Positions 27,733-38,713 of a stretch of DNA of 64,000 bases are shown one piece after another. The DNA lies in NCBI GenBank assembly GCA_041402045.1, contig JAWKSZ010000020.1, positions 47,837-111,836 of the forward strand, read 5' to 3'. Each line of letters begins with the position of its first letter. The first letter of the stretch is position 1. The notes under the pieces were generated by a model, which worked only from the letters and a program-made list of their open reading frames with translations, was not told where the DNA came from and searched no databases. Origin of the DNA: JAGQRJ01 sp041402045 (GTDB lineage: Bacteria; Planctomycetota; J058). The translations under genes and the position numbers were made by a program.

Positions 27733-28318
27733 ATGAACACGCGCTGGCCCATGCTGCTTCTGGTCGGACTCGCGGCGTGCGGGAGCGAGGAGCCCGCGCC
27801 GAGCCCTCGCGCGGAGCCGAGCGCGTCCCGGGTTCCGCAGCCCACCCAGGCGCCTCCTCTGGCAGAGCGGGCGCGCAGAGTGGCCGGGGACCCCGAACCT
27901 CCGCCGCTCGAAGCCCGCTACTTCGCGGGGCAGCCCAGCGAGGAGGGCCTGCGCCACGCCGCGGAGGCGGGGGTCGTCGCCGTGATCAACCTCCGCGACG
28001 ACGACCTCAGCGACCTGGACTACGACAGACCCGCGCTCTGCCAGTCCCTGGGACTGAGCTATCGCCAGATCCCGATCGACGGCGCGAGCTTCGACGAGAC
28101 GGACGTGGACGCCTTCGTCGCCGCCCTCGACGCCACGGACAGGCCGGCGCTCGTGCGCTGCTCGAGCGGGAATCGCGTGGGCGCGCTGTGGGCGCTCTAC
28201 CTCGCGCGACGCCACCAGGCTGGACCGGACGGCCGCCATGGAGCACGGCCACGCCGCCGGGCTGCGCAAGGCGCCGACCGCCGCGCGGACCGAGGCGCTG
28301 CTGGAGGACGGGCAGTGA
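27733..28318 (+). CDS. Lipoprotein with dual-specificity phosphatase-like domain, one frameshift
   Basis: A lipoprotein signal (WPMLLLVGLAACGS) and a 60-residue proline-rich linker lead into a cysteine-phosphatase-like domain. The strand VVAVINLRDDDL is followed by the P-loop VRCSSGNRVGALWALYLA (CX5R). The frame breaks near 28215; the neighbouring frame continues LDRTAAMEHGHAAGLRKA and ends at 28318. This arrangement matches the beta-lactamase-hydrolase-like/DUF442 phosphatases. The stop overlaps the GTG of the methyltransferase gene by four bases. The cysteine and arginine of the P-loop are intact. Confidence 0.7.
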
Positions 28319-28920
28319 GCGCCCCCCGCGGCGCGGCCTGGTGGGACGCCCGCTACGGCGAAGCGGCCTCTCTCTGGGGCCAAGGTCCGAACCGCTTCGT
28401 GGCCGAGGCCTTCGAGGGGGTCAGCCCCTGGGGCAACCGACGCACCCTCGACGTCGCGTGCGGCGAGGGCCGCAACGCCGTGTGGCTCGCCGAACAGGGG
28501 TGGGACGCGAGCGGCGTCGACTTCTCCCTGGTGGCCCTCGAGCGCGCCGAGGGCATGGCTCGCGAGCGGGGCGTCGCGGTGCAGTGGATCGTGGGGGACC
28601 TCCTGCGCTGGGAACGGGGACCCTATGCCCTGATCGTGGTCGCCTACCTCCAGGTCTCGCGAGACGTGCTGTCCGGCGTCCTCCGCGCGGCTCGCGGGCG
28701 CCCTCGAGCCCGGCGGGGAGCTGTTCGCGATCGGTCACGCCCGGCGCAACCTCGAGCACGGGTCGACGGCGGTCCCAGGATCCGGCCGTGCTCTGGGAGC
28801 CGAGCGAGCTACGCGACGACCTCGCCGCGGCAGGCCTCGAGGTCGTGGGTGCGCGGAGGTCGAGCGTCCGGTGCAGGGCAGGGCGTGGCCCTCGACCTCC
28901 GCGCTCGCGCCCGGCGGTAG
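28315..28920 (+). CDS. Class I SAM-dependent methyltransferase (TehB-like), frameshifted C-terminus
   Basis: GTG 28315 opens a protein beginning APRGAAWWDARYGEA. It contains methyltransferase motif I (LDVACGEGRNAVWLAEQGW), motif II GVDFSLVALERA and IVGDLLRW. These identify a TehB-like small-molecule methyltransferase of about 200 residues. The frame breaks near 28690; downstream pieces (LEPGGELFAIGHARRNLEHG, then VLWEPSELRDDLAAAGLEVV) occur in other frames. At least three shifts are needed to reach a stop near 28920. The SAM site is intact. The substrate is unknown. Confidence 0.7.
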   Translation: MSAPRGAAWWDARYGEAASLWGQGPNRFVAEAFEGVSPWGNRRTLDVACGEGRNAVWLAEQGWDASGVDFSLVALERAEGMARERGVAVQWIVGDLLRWERGPYALIVVAYLQVSRDVLSGVLRAARGRPRARRGAVRDRSRPAQPRARVDGGPRIRPCSGSRASYATTSPRQASRSWVRGGRASGAGQGVALDLRARARR

Positions 28921-28957
28921 CTGGAGTCGCGGCGCGGGCTTCGGCTATGCTCGACGG

Positions 28958-30688
28958 GTGAGCTCTGAGCCCGCTCCCTACGACTGGGGCTTCTCGAAAG
29001 ACCTCCCGACTCGGGGCCCGCCCCGGGTCCCGGGTTACGGACGAGCTCCTGCGCGCGGTTCGAGGTCCTGGGCACCCTGGGCCGGGGGGCATGGGGGTCG
29101 TGCTCCAGGCCGTGACGCGGGGGCGGACGCCCGGTCGCGCCAGCTGATCCGTGGCGCGCTCACCGCGCAGCGTCGTGAGCGCTTCCTGCGCGAGGAGAGC
29201 TCGCCGCGCGCGCAGCCACTCGGGGATCGTGCGCGTGCACTCTGCGGGGGCGTGGCGGCGGGCTGCCCCTACCTCGCCTACGAGCTGGTCGAAGGCGCGC
29301 GCTCCCGCGTCGCGGAGCGCGCGCTCGACCGCCAGCGAGGTTACGCTCGTGCGCGACGCCGCGGAGCGTCCGGCGCCACCCACGCCCAGGGCGTGGTGCA
29401 CCGCGACCTCAAGCCGGACAACGTGCTCGTCGACGGCGACAGGCGGGTGCGGGTCACCGACTTCGGCCTGGCCACCGCCGGGGACCTGGAGCGCATGACC
29501 CAGACCGGGGCGCTGGTGGGCACGCCGCACTACATGTCGCCGGAGCAGCTCGAGGGCTCAAGGCCTGCAGGAGCCACCGCGTCGACGTGTGGAGCCCTGG
29601 GCGTCATGCTCTACGAGGCGTAATGCCGGGGCGCTGCCGTTCGCGCCAGCCTCGGGCGCCGGGGTCAAGATCGCCGAGAGCTCGCCGGAGCGTCCGTGTC
29701 GGCTCAACCCGAGGTCCCCGCGCCCTCGAGGCGATCGCGCGCTGCGCGCGCTGAGCGAGACCCACGTCGCCGCCCGCGCGACGGCAAGCGTCGCGGCGGA
29801 CCTCGACGGCTGGCTCGGCGGCGGGAGGCCGAGGGCGCGGCGATGGGCGTGATCGGCGCTGGTATCGGTGGCGCTTTCGGCGTAGGGGCCTGGCGCGCGC
29901 GCGCCCGATCCCGCGCAGCGAGCCGCCCGAACCGCCCGACGCCTGCCGCACCCGCCCCCAGGCTCCGCCTGGCTCGCCGCGCGCTCGAGCCGGGCCAGAG
30001 GCCTCCCTGGCCGCTGCCGGAGGAGCTCGCGCGTGACCCAGCGGGCGCCTTCCGCTGGCGCGTCGACGACCTCGAGCTGGTGTGGGTGCTGCGGGCGGCG
30101 CGCCTGGGTGCGGAGGTCGATCGCGGGAGCCGCTGCTGCGGAAGTCACCTTCGCCCAGGGCTTCTTCATGGGCGCGTTCGAGGGTCACCCGCGCGCAGTA
30201 CGCCGCGGTCTGCGACGGACAGGGCGCCACGGCCGATCGATCCGGTGGACGAGCAGTTCGTGAGCCTCGATCCGCGCTGGCCGGTGGTCGGCGTCTCCTG
30301 GCGACGCCCGGGCCTACGCCGGGACGCGGGCTCGACCTACCGACGGAGGACGAGTGGGAGTATGCCGCCCGCGGGAGCGACGAGCGCGCCTACCCTGGGG
30401 GGACGAGCGCGACGCCGCGCCGCGCGAACCTGCGGGGGTGGGCCCGCCGATCATGAGGCCAGTCGGCTCCCGCATTCGCATGCCTCGGGTTCCGCTCGCC
30501 CTTTGGTTGCTTCGACATGGCCCGGGAACGCCTCCGGAGTGGGTGTTGGGCGAGGCCGCCGGGGAGGACCGGCGCTGGTCCCGCAGCGACTACATGGAGG
30601 CCTGCAGCACCTGGGCGTGCACGGGTCACTCTCGGGCTCCATGCGCGAGCTGGACAAGGGCTTCCGCGTGGTGCTGCGCCTGGAGTGA
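28958..30688 (+). pseudogene. Ser/Thr protein kinase followed by formylglycine-generating-enzyme-like domain, heavily frameshifted
   Basis: GTG 28958 starts SSEPAPYDWGFSKDLP. The glycine-rich loop is split across frames (a piece reading GGMGVVLQAV is seen near 29090). From 29380 the kinase core is clear: GVVHRDLKPDNVLVDG, VTDFGLATAG and GTPHYMSPEQLEG. After 29620 further breaks separate an inter-domain region from an FGE-sulfatase (SUMF1) domain with FAQGFFMGAFEVTRAQYAAV, DLPTEDEWEYAARG and FRVVLRLE at the end. Kinase-FGE fusions are known in Planctomycetes and Myxobacteria. At least eight shifts would be needed, so this is either a decayed gene or the worst assembled stretch of the window. 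Confidence 0.6.
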
Positions 30689-30741
30689 GCGGGGGCGACG
30701 CGGCCCGCGCGCTGACGTAGAGTGCGCGCCAAGGAGGACCC

Positions 30742-31098
30742 ATGATCACCAAGCTCGCCTTCGTCAGTCACCGCTCCAAGGACGTGGACGCCGACAAGCG
30801 CTTCTACGGAGAGCTGCTCGGGCTCAAGCTCGCCACCGACCACGGGAAGTGGGTGGAGTTCGATACGCCGGAGGGGAAGACCGTCGCGATCGAGCAGTAC
30901 TCGCCCGAGGGGTCGCCGCCGACGCTGGCCCTCGAGACCGACGACATCGAGGCCGAGGTCGCCCGGCTCAAGGAGGCGGGGGTCCGCTTCATGGGGGAGA
31001 TCCAGGACAACAAGGTCTGCAAAATGGCCTTCGCCTTCGACCCCAGCGGGAACATGGTCATGCTCCACCAGATCGCCCCCGACCGTAAGACCTGCTGA
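30742..31098 (+). CDS. VOC (glyoxalase/bleomycin-resistance) family protein
   Basis: This 118-residue protein with two beta-alpha-beta-beta-beta units typical of the VOC fold: KLAFVSHRSKDVDADKRFYG and, in the second half, DIEAEVARLKEAGVRFMGE with the metal-site-like FDPSGNMVML. The length fits one VOC domain that dimerises. ATG 30742 follows an AAGGAGG. The family includes glyoxalases, dioxygenases and resistance proteins, so the reaction cannot be named. A clear hairpin terminator lies just after the stop. Confidence 0.85.
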   Translation: MITKLAFVSHRSKDVDADKRFYGELLGLKLATDHGKWVEFDTPEGKTVAIEQYSPEGSPPTLALETDDIEAEVARLKEAGVRFMGEIQDNKVCKMAFAFDPSGNMVMLHQIAPDRKTC

Positions 31099-31107
31099 TT
31101 CGGCGCG

Positions 31108-31145
31108 GAGCAAGGGGTCTAAGTCCCTTGCTCGTAGGTTTTTGC
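31108..31145 (+). terminator. Rho-independent terminator after the VOC gene
   Basis: A perfect nine-base-pair stem, GAGCAAGGG (31108-31116) with CCCTTGCTC (31125-31133), encloses an 8-base loop. It is followed within five bases by a run of five T (31139-31143). It is ten bases after the VOC stop codon. Confidence 0.8.
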
Positions 31146-31207
31146 GCTATTGACCTGCCGCTCATGGAGGTTTCCTGTAATTCGCCTCGGATTTCCTTGG
31201 ATATGGG

Positions 31208-31909
31208 GTGACGCCGCGAGAGGTGCGGCTCACCACGAAAGACGACGCGATCATGAGCTTCCCGATCGGCACGCAGAGCGCACCCCTGGGTGCGGTCGTG
31301 CCCCCCGCACCGACCCTGTACCTGATCCAAAAGCGCGCGCTGGACGTCGCGGCCGCGGGGCTCATGCTCCTGCTGCTGGCGCCCCTGCTCGTGCTCGTCG
31401 CCGTCCTGATCAAGCTCGAGGACGGCGGGCCCGTGCTCTTCAGCCAGACCCGCGTCGGCAAGGGCGGGCGCCCCTTCCGCTTCTTCAAGTTCCGCAGCAT
31501 GGTCACCGACGCCGAGGCGCGCCGGGCCAAGCTCAAGGCCGACTCCGGGCAGCTCCGCTTCAAGCTCGCCCGTGACCCGCGGATCACCCGCGTCGGCGGC
31601 TGGCTGCGCCGCACGAGCATGGACGAGCTCCCGCAGCTCCTGAACGTGCTCAAGGGCGACATGTCCCTGGTCGGTCCCCGCCCCGCGCTGCCGGAGGAGG
31701 TCGCCGACTACGACGCCCGGGCCCGTCAGCGCCTGGACGTCGAGCAGGGCCTGACCTGCCTGTGGCAGGTCGGCGGCCGCTCGCTCCTCGACTTCGAGCG
31801 CCAGGTGGAGCTCGACCGCGACTACGCCCGCACCCGCAGCCTGTGGCTGGACCTCAAGATCCTGTTCCTGACCGTCCCCGCCGTGCTCAGCGGCCGCGGC
31901 GCTTACTAA
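31208..31909 (+). CDS. Undecaprenyl-phosphate sugar-1-phosphate transferase (exopolysaccharide priming)
   Basis: A bacterial sugar transferase of the WcaJ/PglC-like group that moves a sugar phosphate to undecaprenyl phosphate. One N-terminal membrane segment (ALDVAAAGLMLLLLAPLLVL) is followed by the conserved GPVLFSQTRVG, FRFFKFRSM, RRTSMDELPQLLNVLKG, DMSLVGPRPALP and LTCLWQVGGRS. The protein is about 233 residues, the short monotopic type without the four extra helices of WbaP. GTG 31208 is the longest start; ATG 31253 would remove only residues ahead of the membrane segment. No other glycan gene is nearby, so it may act with genes elsewhere. Confidence 0.9.
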   Translation: MTPREVRLTTKDDAIMSFPIGTQSAPLGAVVPPAPTLYLIQKRALDVAAAGLMLLLLAPLLVLVAVLIKLEDGGPVLFSQTRVGKGGRPFRFFKFRSMVTDAEARRAKLKADSGQLRFKLARDPRITRVGGWLRRTSMDELPQLLNVLKGDMSLVGPRPALPEEVADYDARARQRLDVEQGLTCLWQVGGRSLLDFERQVELDRDYARTRSLWLDLKILFLTVPAVLSGRGAY

Positions 31910-31929
31910 CCGCGGGGTATCCTCCCGCG

Positions 31930-33353
31930 GTGAGCGACGACCGACTGCGTGAGCTCGAGCGCGCCTGGCGCGCCAACCCCCGCGACCCCGAGGCGCTCGC
32001 GGCGCTCGAGGCGGCGCGCCGCCGCGCGGGGCTCCGCGCTCAGCCGGCCCCCCTCGACGCCGAGCTGCACCCGCCGCGGACCTTCGCCTCCGCTCAGCGC
32101 TTCGACGTCTTCGTCCAGGACGCCCAGGGCCGGGTGCGGGGGCTCGGGTCCTCCGGCCGGGGCCAGCCGCCGCTGGAGCTGCCCGAGCACCGGGCTTGGT
32201 GGGTCCGCCCCCACCCGGGGAGCCGGGGACGCGCGCTGTGGACCGAGCTGCGCGAGCAGCGGATCCCCGGGCTCTCCCTCGAGCGCCTGCGACCGAGCGG
32301 CCAGGAGTGGCGCGCGCTCGGTGAACTCGACCACCTGCGCTGGCTGTCGTTGGCGGACGTTCGGCTCACCGACCGCCTGATCGCCGAGGTGGGCGGACTC
32401 CGCGAGCTGACCCACCTCTGCCTGCGACGCAGCGTCGTGGGGTCGCCGCTCGGCGGGCTGAGCGACGGCCAGGCCCGGACTCTGGCGCGGCTGCCCAAGC
32501 TCACCCACCTCGACCTCGCCGGCTCCCAGACCCTGACTCGCGCGGGGGTCGCCGCCTTCACCACCGGCGCCTCGCCCCTCACGGCCCTGGACCTCTCCGC
32601 CTGCCCCGAGCTCGACGACGGGGGGCTCCAGGCGCTCTGCGGGTCGGCCGAGCTGCGCCGGCTGAGCCTGGGCCACAACCGACGCCTCGGCCACCGCGGG
32701 CTGCTCCAGCTCAAGGAGCTCCCGCGGCTGAGCGAGCTGGACCTGGTGGGGATCGCGCGCCTCGACCGCGGCGCGCGTCGCGCCTTCGAGCGCCTCCCGC
32801 TGACCCGACTGGCCCTGGGGCAGGTGGCCGAGCACGAGAGCCCCACCGGGTTCGTGGCCAGCCTCCCGGCGGAGCACCTGAGGCACCTGCACCTCGAGGG
32901 GACCCTCGACGCCGCGCTGCCCTCCCCACACTCCTCGGCTTCGCAGCCCTGGAGACGCTCGTGATCCTGGGCGCGGGGATCGAGCGGCCGCGCTGTTCTC
33001 CCTCGGCAGGCCGACAGGGCCCACACCTGCCTGCGCAGCCTCGACGTGGAGGAGCTCTCGCTCATGAACCTCGCCCAGCTCGCCGCCGCCGCCGCCCGCG
33101 CCTCGAGCGCCTGCGGATCACGGCGGGAACGTGTGGGAGGAGGAGCTCGAGCTGCTCGAACCCTTGCCGTTGCCAGGAGCTCTCGCTGGAGCTGCAGCCG
33201 GCGAGAACGACCCGTTCCCGCGCCGGGGCGCTCCCCGCCCCCGCCCCGCAGCGCCGCCGAGCGCAGGCGATCCTCGCGCGCCTGCGCGGGCTGCCGCGTT
33301 CGCGGCCGAGCCGCCCCGCGGCGACGTGCTTCGGCGCGGGAGGAGGTGGATAG
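31930..33353 (+). CDS. Leucine-rich-repeat protein with frameshifted C-terminus
   Basis: GTG 31930 begins a protein with an N-terminal TPR-like helix pair (LRELERAWRANPRDPEALA). A short domain with HRAWWVRPHPGSRGR leads to LRR units: LRELTHLCLRRSV, LPKLTHLDLAGSQTLTRAGV, LTALDLSACPELDDGGL, LRRLSLGHNRRLGHRGL and LPRLSELDLVGIARLD. The clean frame ends near 32920; LPTLLGFAALETLVILGAG continues in the next frame. More coding pieces (ELSLELQPARTT, AQAILARLRGLP) reach a stop at 33353. It follows the sugar transferase gene by 20 bases on the same strand. Function is unknown, with protein binding likely. Confidence 0.65.
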
Positions 33354-33515
33354 AGCACCGTGGTGCTTTGTAGGGTGTAGTCCACGGAGGAGGCACCCTT
33401 GGACGCACGCGCTCGGACCCTGGGGGTCGCCCTGGTGATCAACCCGCGCGAGGGAAGGCGGCGCGATCCGCCGGCGCTGCGTGGCCCTCGACGTCGAGGT
33501 CCCGGGGGAGTAGCG

Positions 33516-35181
33516 GTGGACGAGACCTATCAACGCCTGTTCCGCGCCGCCCTCGACGGCGACGCCGCTGACTCCGCAGCGCTCGTGGCCGCGGCTCGCC
33601 GCACCGGTGACCCAGGCGAGCTGGCGCTGGCGCTCCTGCTCCAGCCGGTCCCCGGGGGCTGGGGGAGGTCGCCCGGGCCCTGGACGCGGTCGACGCCAGC
33701 GCGTTACCGGCCGTCGTCGAGCGCGCGCTGCCCCTGGTCGCGCGCTGGGAGGACGAAAGCAGCGCGACGCCGAGCTGGTGGCTGACCCGGCTGAGCGAGG
33801 ACTGGCGGTCCCCAGCTCCGGCTCTGCGCGCGCCTCGAGTCAGCGCTACACCGAGTTCGGCGACGCGCGGGGGGCGAAGGTGTTCGGGCGACCCGAGCTC
33901 TCGAACGTGCGCCTGATCGACCTCGAGCACTCCGGGTCGGGCCCGTCGCGATCCGGTTCAGCTCGATGCCCGCTCAGCACCTGCGAGGATCAGCGCCTGC
34001 GGCTGGGGCGCAACCAGACGGTGGGGGCGACCGCGGTCGAGGAGCTGGTCGCGGACCCGCGCTGGGGGAGCTTGCGCTTCCTGGACCTGGAATACACCGG
34101 GCTCTCGGACGCCGACGTCGAGCGCCTCGCGGGCTGCGCCCACCTCGCCGGGCTGGAGCACCTGGCCCTGAGCAAGAACGCCCTCAGCGACCGCAGCGTG
34201 GAGGCGCTGGTGCAGGGCCCGCTGCCCGGCGGCCTGCGCTCGCTGGAGCTGGCGGAGACCGACGTGGGCGACCGCGGGGCGCGAGCGCTCGCGGGGTGCG
34301 CGGCGCTCGCCGGCCTGCGCAGCCTGCGCCTCGACAGCACCGACGTGAACGACGACGGCGCGCGGGCGCTCGCCGACTCGCCGCCTCCGAGCGGCTGGAG
34401 CGCCTGCGGCTGAACAACAGCGACCTGGGCACCGCCGGCGTGGTCGCCGTGCTGGAGGCCTTCCCCCGGCTGAAGGCGCTGACCCTGGACGCGCTGAACC
34501 CAGGGGCTGCGGGCGCGGCGGCCCTCGCCGCCCGGGTCCCCGGGCTCGAGGAGCTGAGCACCTGGCGCTCGGGCTGACCCCGGCGGACGTGGTCCGGGTC
34601 GCCTGCTCCCCCGCCGTGCGCGAGCTGCGCAGTTGGTCGCTCTCGGCGATCCCCTTCTCGCGCGAGGAGTGGGAGGCGTTCTGCGCCTCGCCGACCCTGG
34701 GGTCGCTGCGCACGCTCAAGCTCTACGACTGCGCGGCCACCGCGGCGGGGCTCGTGGGCGCGCGCAGCCTGCGCCTGCAGGAGCTCGACCTGTGGCAGGT
34801 CGACGTCCCCGACGACCTCTCCAGCCTGTTCACGGCGCCCGCCTGCGCAGGGCTGCGCAAGCTGCGCTTGATCGGTCAGGACCTCTCCCGCGGCGCGCGG
34901 GACGCGTTCGCGGCCTCGCAGCTGACCGAGCTCCAGGAGCTCGAGCTGACCTCGACCCGCCTCGAGCGCGGCGCCGCGGAGCTCCTGGTGACCTCGCCGC
35001 GCCTGACCAAGCTCGAGCGCCTGGGCCTCACGGGGTGCCCCACGGTGACCGACGCCACCCTGGACTCCCTCGCGGCGTCGGAGCACTTGCCGGCGCTGGA
35101 GGTGATCTTCACCGCCCAGACCCCGTGCACCGACGCCGGCCGCGAGCGGCTGCGCGCCGCCAGGCCGGGCCTCAGCGTGTA

Positions 35182-35185
<4 letters not shown>
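33516..35185 (+). CDS. Leucine-rich-repeat protein, several frameshifts
   Basis: GTG 33516 opens a helical N-terminal region (ETYQRLFRAALDGDAADSAA) like the short companion domain found before repeats in Myxobacteria and Planctomycetes. After a break near 33650 LRR units follow: GSLRFLDLEYTGLSDADV, LAGLEHLALSKNALSDRSV, GLRSLELAETDVGDRGA and LAGLRSLRLDSTDVNDDGA. Breaks near 34380 and 34570 are followed by LERLRLNNSDLGTAGV and finally by an intact stretch with LRTLKLYDCAATAAG and LTKLERLGLTGCPTVTDATL. The stop at 35185 overlaps the convergent ABC-F gene. The order and spacing of repeats are preserved across the breaks. Confidence 0.65.
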
Positions 35186-36798
<1,613 letters not shown>

Positions 36799-36833
36799 GC
36801 CGCGGAGTCTACCCGGCGAGGCCTCGCGTCGCG

Positions 36834-37103
36834 TTGGTCGTTTCGAAGCTCGAGGCTACGCTGCACCGTCGGGCGACCTGCGCGCCGGTACAGGTCGTCG
36901 GTGAGGCGTCCCCGGAGCCGACTCGGCTCACTCGTTTCGGCCACCTGCTGGTGGCCTCAGGCATGGTCTACGGCGCGCTGTTGCTGTTCGGGGGACTCGG
37001 GGGCGCCGGGTCGAACGCCGAGCTGGCGGGCAAGGTCGCGGTGCCCGTGAGCTGCCTGGGGATCGGCGGGCTGTGCATGCTCCTGGGTCAACGGCGCGCC
37101 TGA
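36834..37103 (+). CDS. Small membrane protein, uncertain start
   Basis: An 89-codon frame opens at TTG 36834, divergent from the ABC-F gene. Its second half contains two hydrophobic segments (LLVASGMVYGALLLFGGLG and VAVPVSCLGIGGLCMLLG). A soluble N-terminal 30 residues is unremarkable. No better start codon with a ribosome site is visible and the frame could begin later. Its stop is 50 bases before the dienelactone hydrolase gene. Function is unknown. Confidence 0.4.
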   Translation: MVVSKLEATLHRRATCAPVQVVGEASPEPTRLTRFGHLLVASGMVYGALLLFGGLGGAGSNAELAGKVAVPVSCLGIGGLCMLLGQRRA

Positions 37104-37153
37104 GCACCGACGCGCTCCAGCGGGATACACTCGCAGGCCCCAAGGAGGGCCCC

Positions 37154-38045
37154 ATGGAGCGCAAGCAGGCGAGTGAGTTTCCCCGCGAGGTGTTGGACCT
37201 GTTCGACGCCTACGTCCACGGTGGCCTGAGCCGGCGTGAGTTCGTCGAGCGCGCGGCGCGCTTCGCGGTCGGCGGCCTCACCGGCGCCGCGCTGCTCTCA
37301 GCGCTCAGCCCGAACTACGCCTGGGCCGAGCAGGTCGAGCCCGACGACCCCCGGATCGAGACCGACCGCGTGACCTACCAGGCCCCCGAGGGCAACGGCG
37401 CCGTCGAGGCGCTCCTGGCGCGGCCCGCGGGCAAGGAGGAAGAGAAGCTCCCGGCGGTGGTCGTGGTCCACGAGAACCGCGGGTTGAACCCCTACATCGA
37501 AGACGTGGCTCGGCGGCTCGCGGTCGCTGGCTACCTCGCCCTGGCCCCCGACGGCCTGACCTCCCTCGGCGGCTACCCGGGCACGGACGACGAGGGGCGC
37601 GACATGCAGCGGAAGCTCGACCGGGAGAAGCTGGTCCAGGACTTCCTCGCCGGCGCTCGCTGGCTGAAGAAATGCAGGCGTCCAACGGCGAGGTCGGGGT
37701 CGTGGGCTTCTGCTTCGGGGGCATGGTCTCGAACCGACTCGCGGTGCTCATGCCCGAGCTCGCCGCGTCGGTCCCGTTCTACGGCGGTCAACCCGAGGCC
37801 GGCCAGGCGGCCAAGATCAAGGCGCGCATGCTGTTCCACTTCGCCGAGAACGACCCGCGCGTCAACGCCGGCTGGCCCGCTTGGAAGGCGGCCCTCGAAC
37901 GACACGGCGTGACCTTCGAGCCCACACCTACGCGGGCGCGAACCATGGCTTCCACAACGACACGACCCCGCGCTACGACGAGGCCGCGGCCAAGCTCGCC
38001 TGGGAGCGGACCCTCGCCTGCTTCGCCGAGGCGCTGAAGGCCTGA
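37154..38045 (+). CDS. Tat-exported dienelactone hydrolase family protein, two frameshifts
   Basis: ATG 37154 has AAGGAGGG upstream. A twin-arginine signal lies at about residues 24-58 (LSRREFVERAARFAVGGLTG). The alpha/beta hydrolase domain follows with VVVVHENRGLNPYIEDVARR. The frame breaks near 37668; the next frame contains the nucleophile loop VGFCFGGMVSN with catalytic cysteine and HFAENDPRVNAGW with the aspartate. A second break near 37925 restores YAGANHGFHND with the histidine; the stop is at 38043-38045. All three catalytic residues survive. The joined protein is about 296 residues, normal for the family, which opens dienelactone rings or hydrolyses related esters. Confidence 0.78.
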
Positions 38046-38057
38046 GCGCCCTCCCAC

Positions 38058-38103
38058 CCGAGGTAGGGCGGGGTTGATCGGCAATCCCCGCCCGACGTCT
38101 CGG
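38058..38103 (+). terminator. Strong hairpin after dienelactone hydrolase gene
   Basis: CCGAG (38058-38062) pairs with CTCGG (38099-38103). Inside it, GGGCGGGG-TTG (38066-38076) pairs with CAA-T-CCCCGCCC (38082-38093) around a 5-base loop, with one bulged T. There is no T-run, so termination would be Rho-assisted or the hairpin protects the mRNA end. It starts 13 bases after the stop codon. Confidence 0.5.
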
Positions 38104-38372
38104 GCAGAGCGAATCCGCAGGCAGCGCGGATCGCTCCGCCGCTCGGGGGCACACGCGGAGTGTGCTTCTCCTGCGGAAACGGCCCGACACCCGTCATCAT
38201 CTGGCATTGGGATAAACCCCGCCCCTACCCCTGTGTGGGCACACGCGCAGGATTGGGGAGGCTCTGCCATTTCGCACCCATGGCGAAGGCCGCGCCGATA
38301 CCTTGGGAGGGGTCGATCCGGTCGATCCCCGCCCGCGCCACTCGACGCGCTTACGGCGCGGCTAAGCCTTCG

Positions 38373-38463
38373 AGCCGGAGTCGCGATCCTGCGCGGGCGA
38401 GCCCCCGCCAGTGCGCTCACGGCGTCCCGCGACCCTCGCCCGCGCAGGATCGCAACTCCGGCT
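38373..38463. repeat. 29-bp inverted repeat between convergent genes
   Basis: The left arm (38373-38401) and right arm (38435-38463) are complementary at 28 of 29 positions, with a 33-base spacer. The right arm reaches into the stop codon of the small gene that ends at 38462. The stretch 38046-38461 holds no gene; besides this repeat and the hairpin at 38058-38103 it contains a tandem copy of GGTCGATCC near 38315. The length of the palindrome is beyond chance, and it may belong to a dispersed palindromic repeat family or act as a bidirectional terminator. Confidence 0.7.
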
Positions 38464-38677
38464 AGAAGTAGCCCGAGCGCTTGCGCGTTTGTTTGATCGG
38501 CGGCTTCCAGGCGTGGTCGGGGTCGGGGAAGAACACCGCGGTGTTCCCCTCGTCGAGCCCGACCAGCACCAGCCAGCCGCCCGGGACGAGCTGCCGCCAC
38601 TGGCGGATCCCCGACCCGGTGTCCTCGATCATTTCCCACTCGCCCGGGTGCTGGGGCGCGTCGTCCTCGTCGCTCAT
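38462..38677 (-). CDS. Small acidic hypothetical protein
   Basis: A 71-residue protein from ATG 38677 (SDEDDAPQHPGEWEMIEDTG). The middle part reads as a beta-rich fold (WRQLVPGGWLVLVGLDEGNT, AVFFPDPDHAW) and the C-terminus is basic (KQTRKRSGYF). No family is recognised. It is 36 bases downstream of RsgA on the opposite end of the same strand, so RsgA lies after it: this gene follows rsgA in transcription order and may be co-transcribed with it. Confidence 0.6.
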   Translation of the reverse strand: MSDEDDAPQHPGEWEMIEDTGSGIRQWRQLVPGGWLVLVGLDEGNTAVFFPDPDHAWKPPIKQTRKRSGYF

Positions 38678-38713
38678 GGGGGGAGTGTGTCTCCCCCCCT
38701 GGCTTCGTGCCAC

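Noticed and set aside
31150..31181. Promoter TTGACC...TGTAAT before the sugar transferase
   Set aside because: The spacer is 20 bases, too long for a good sigma-70 promoter, and the match to TATAAT is weak.
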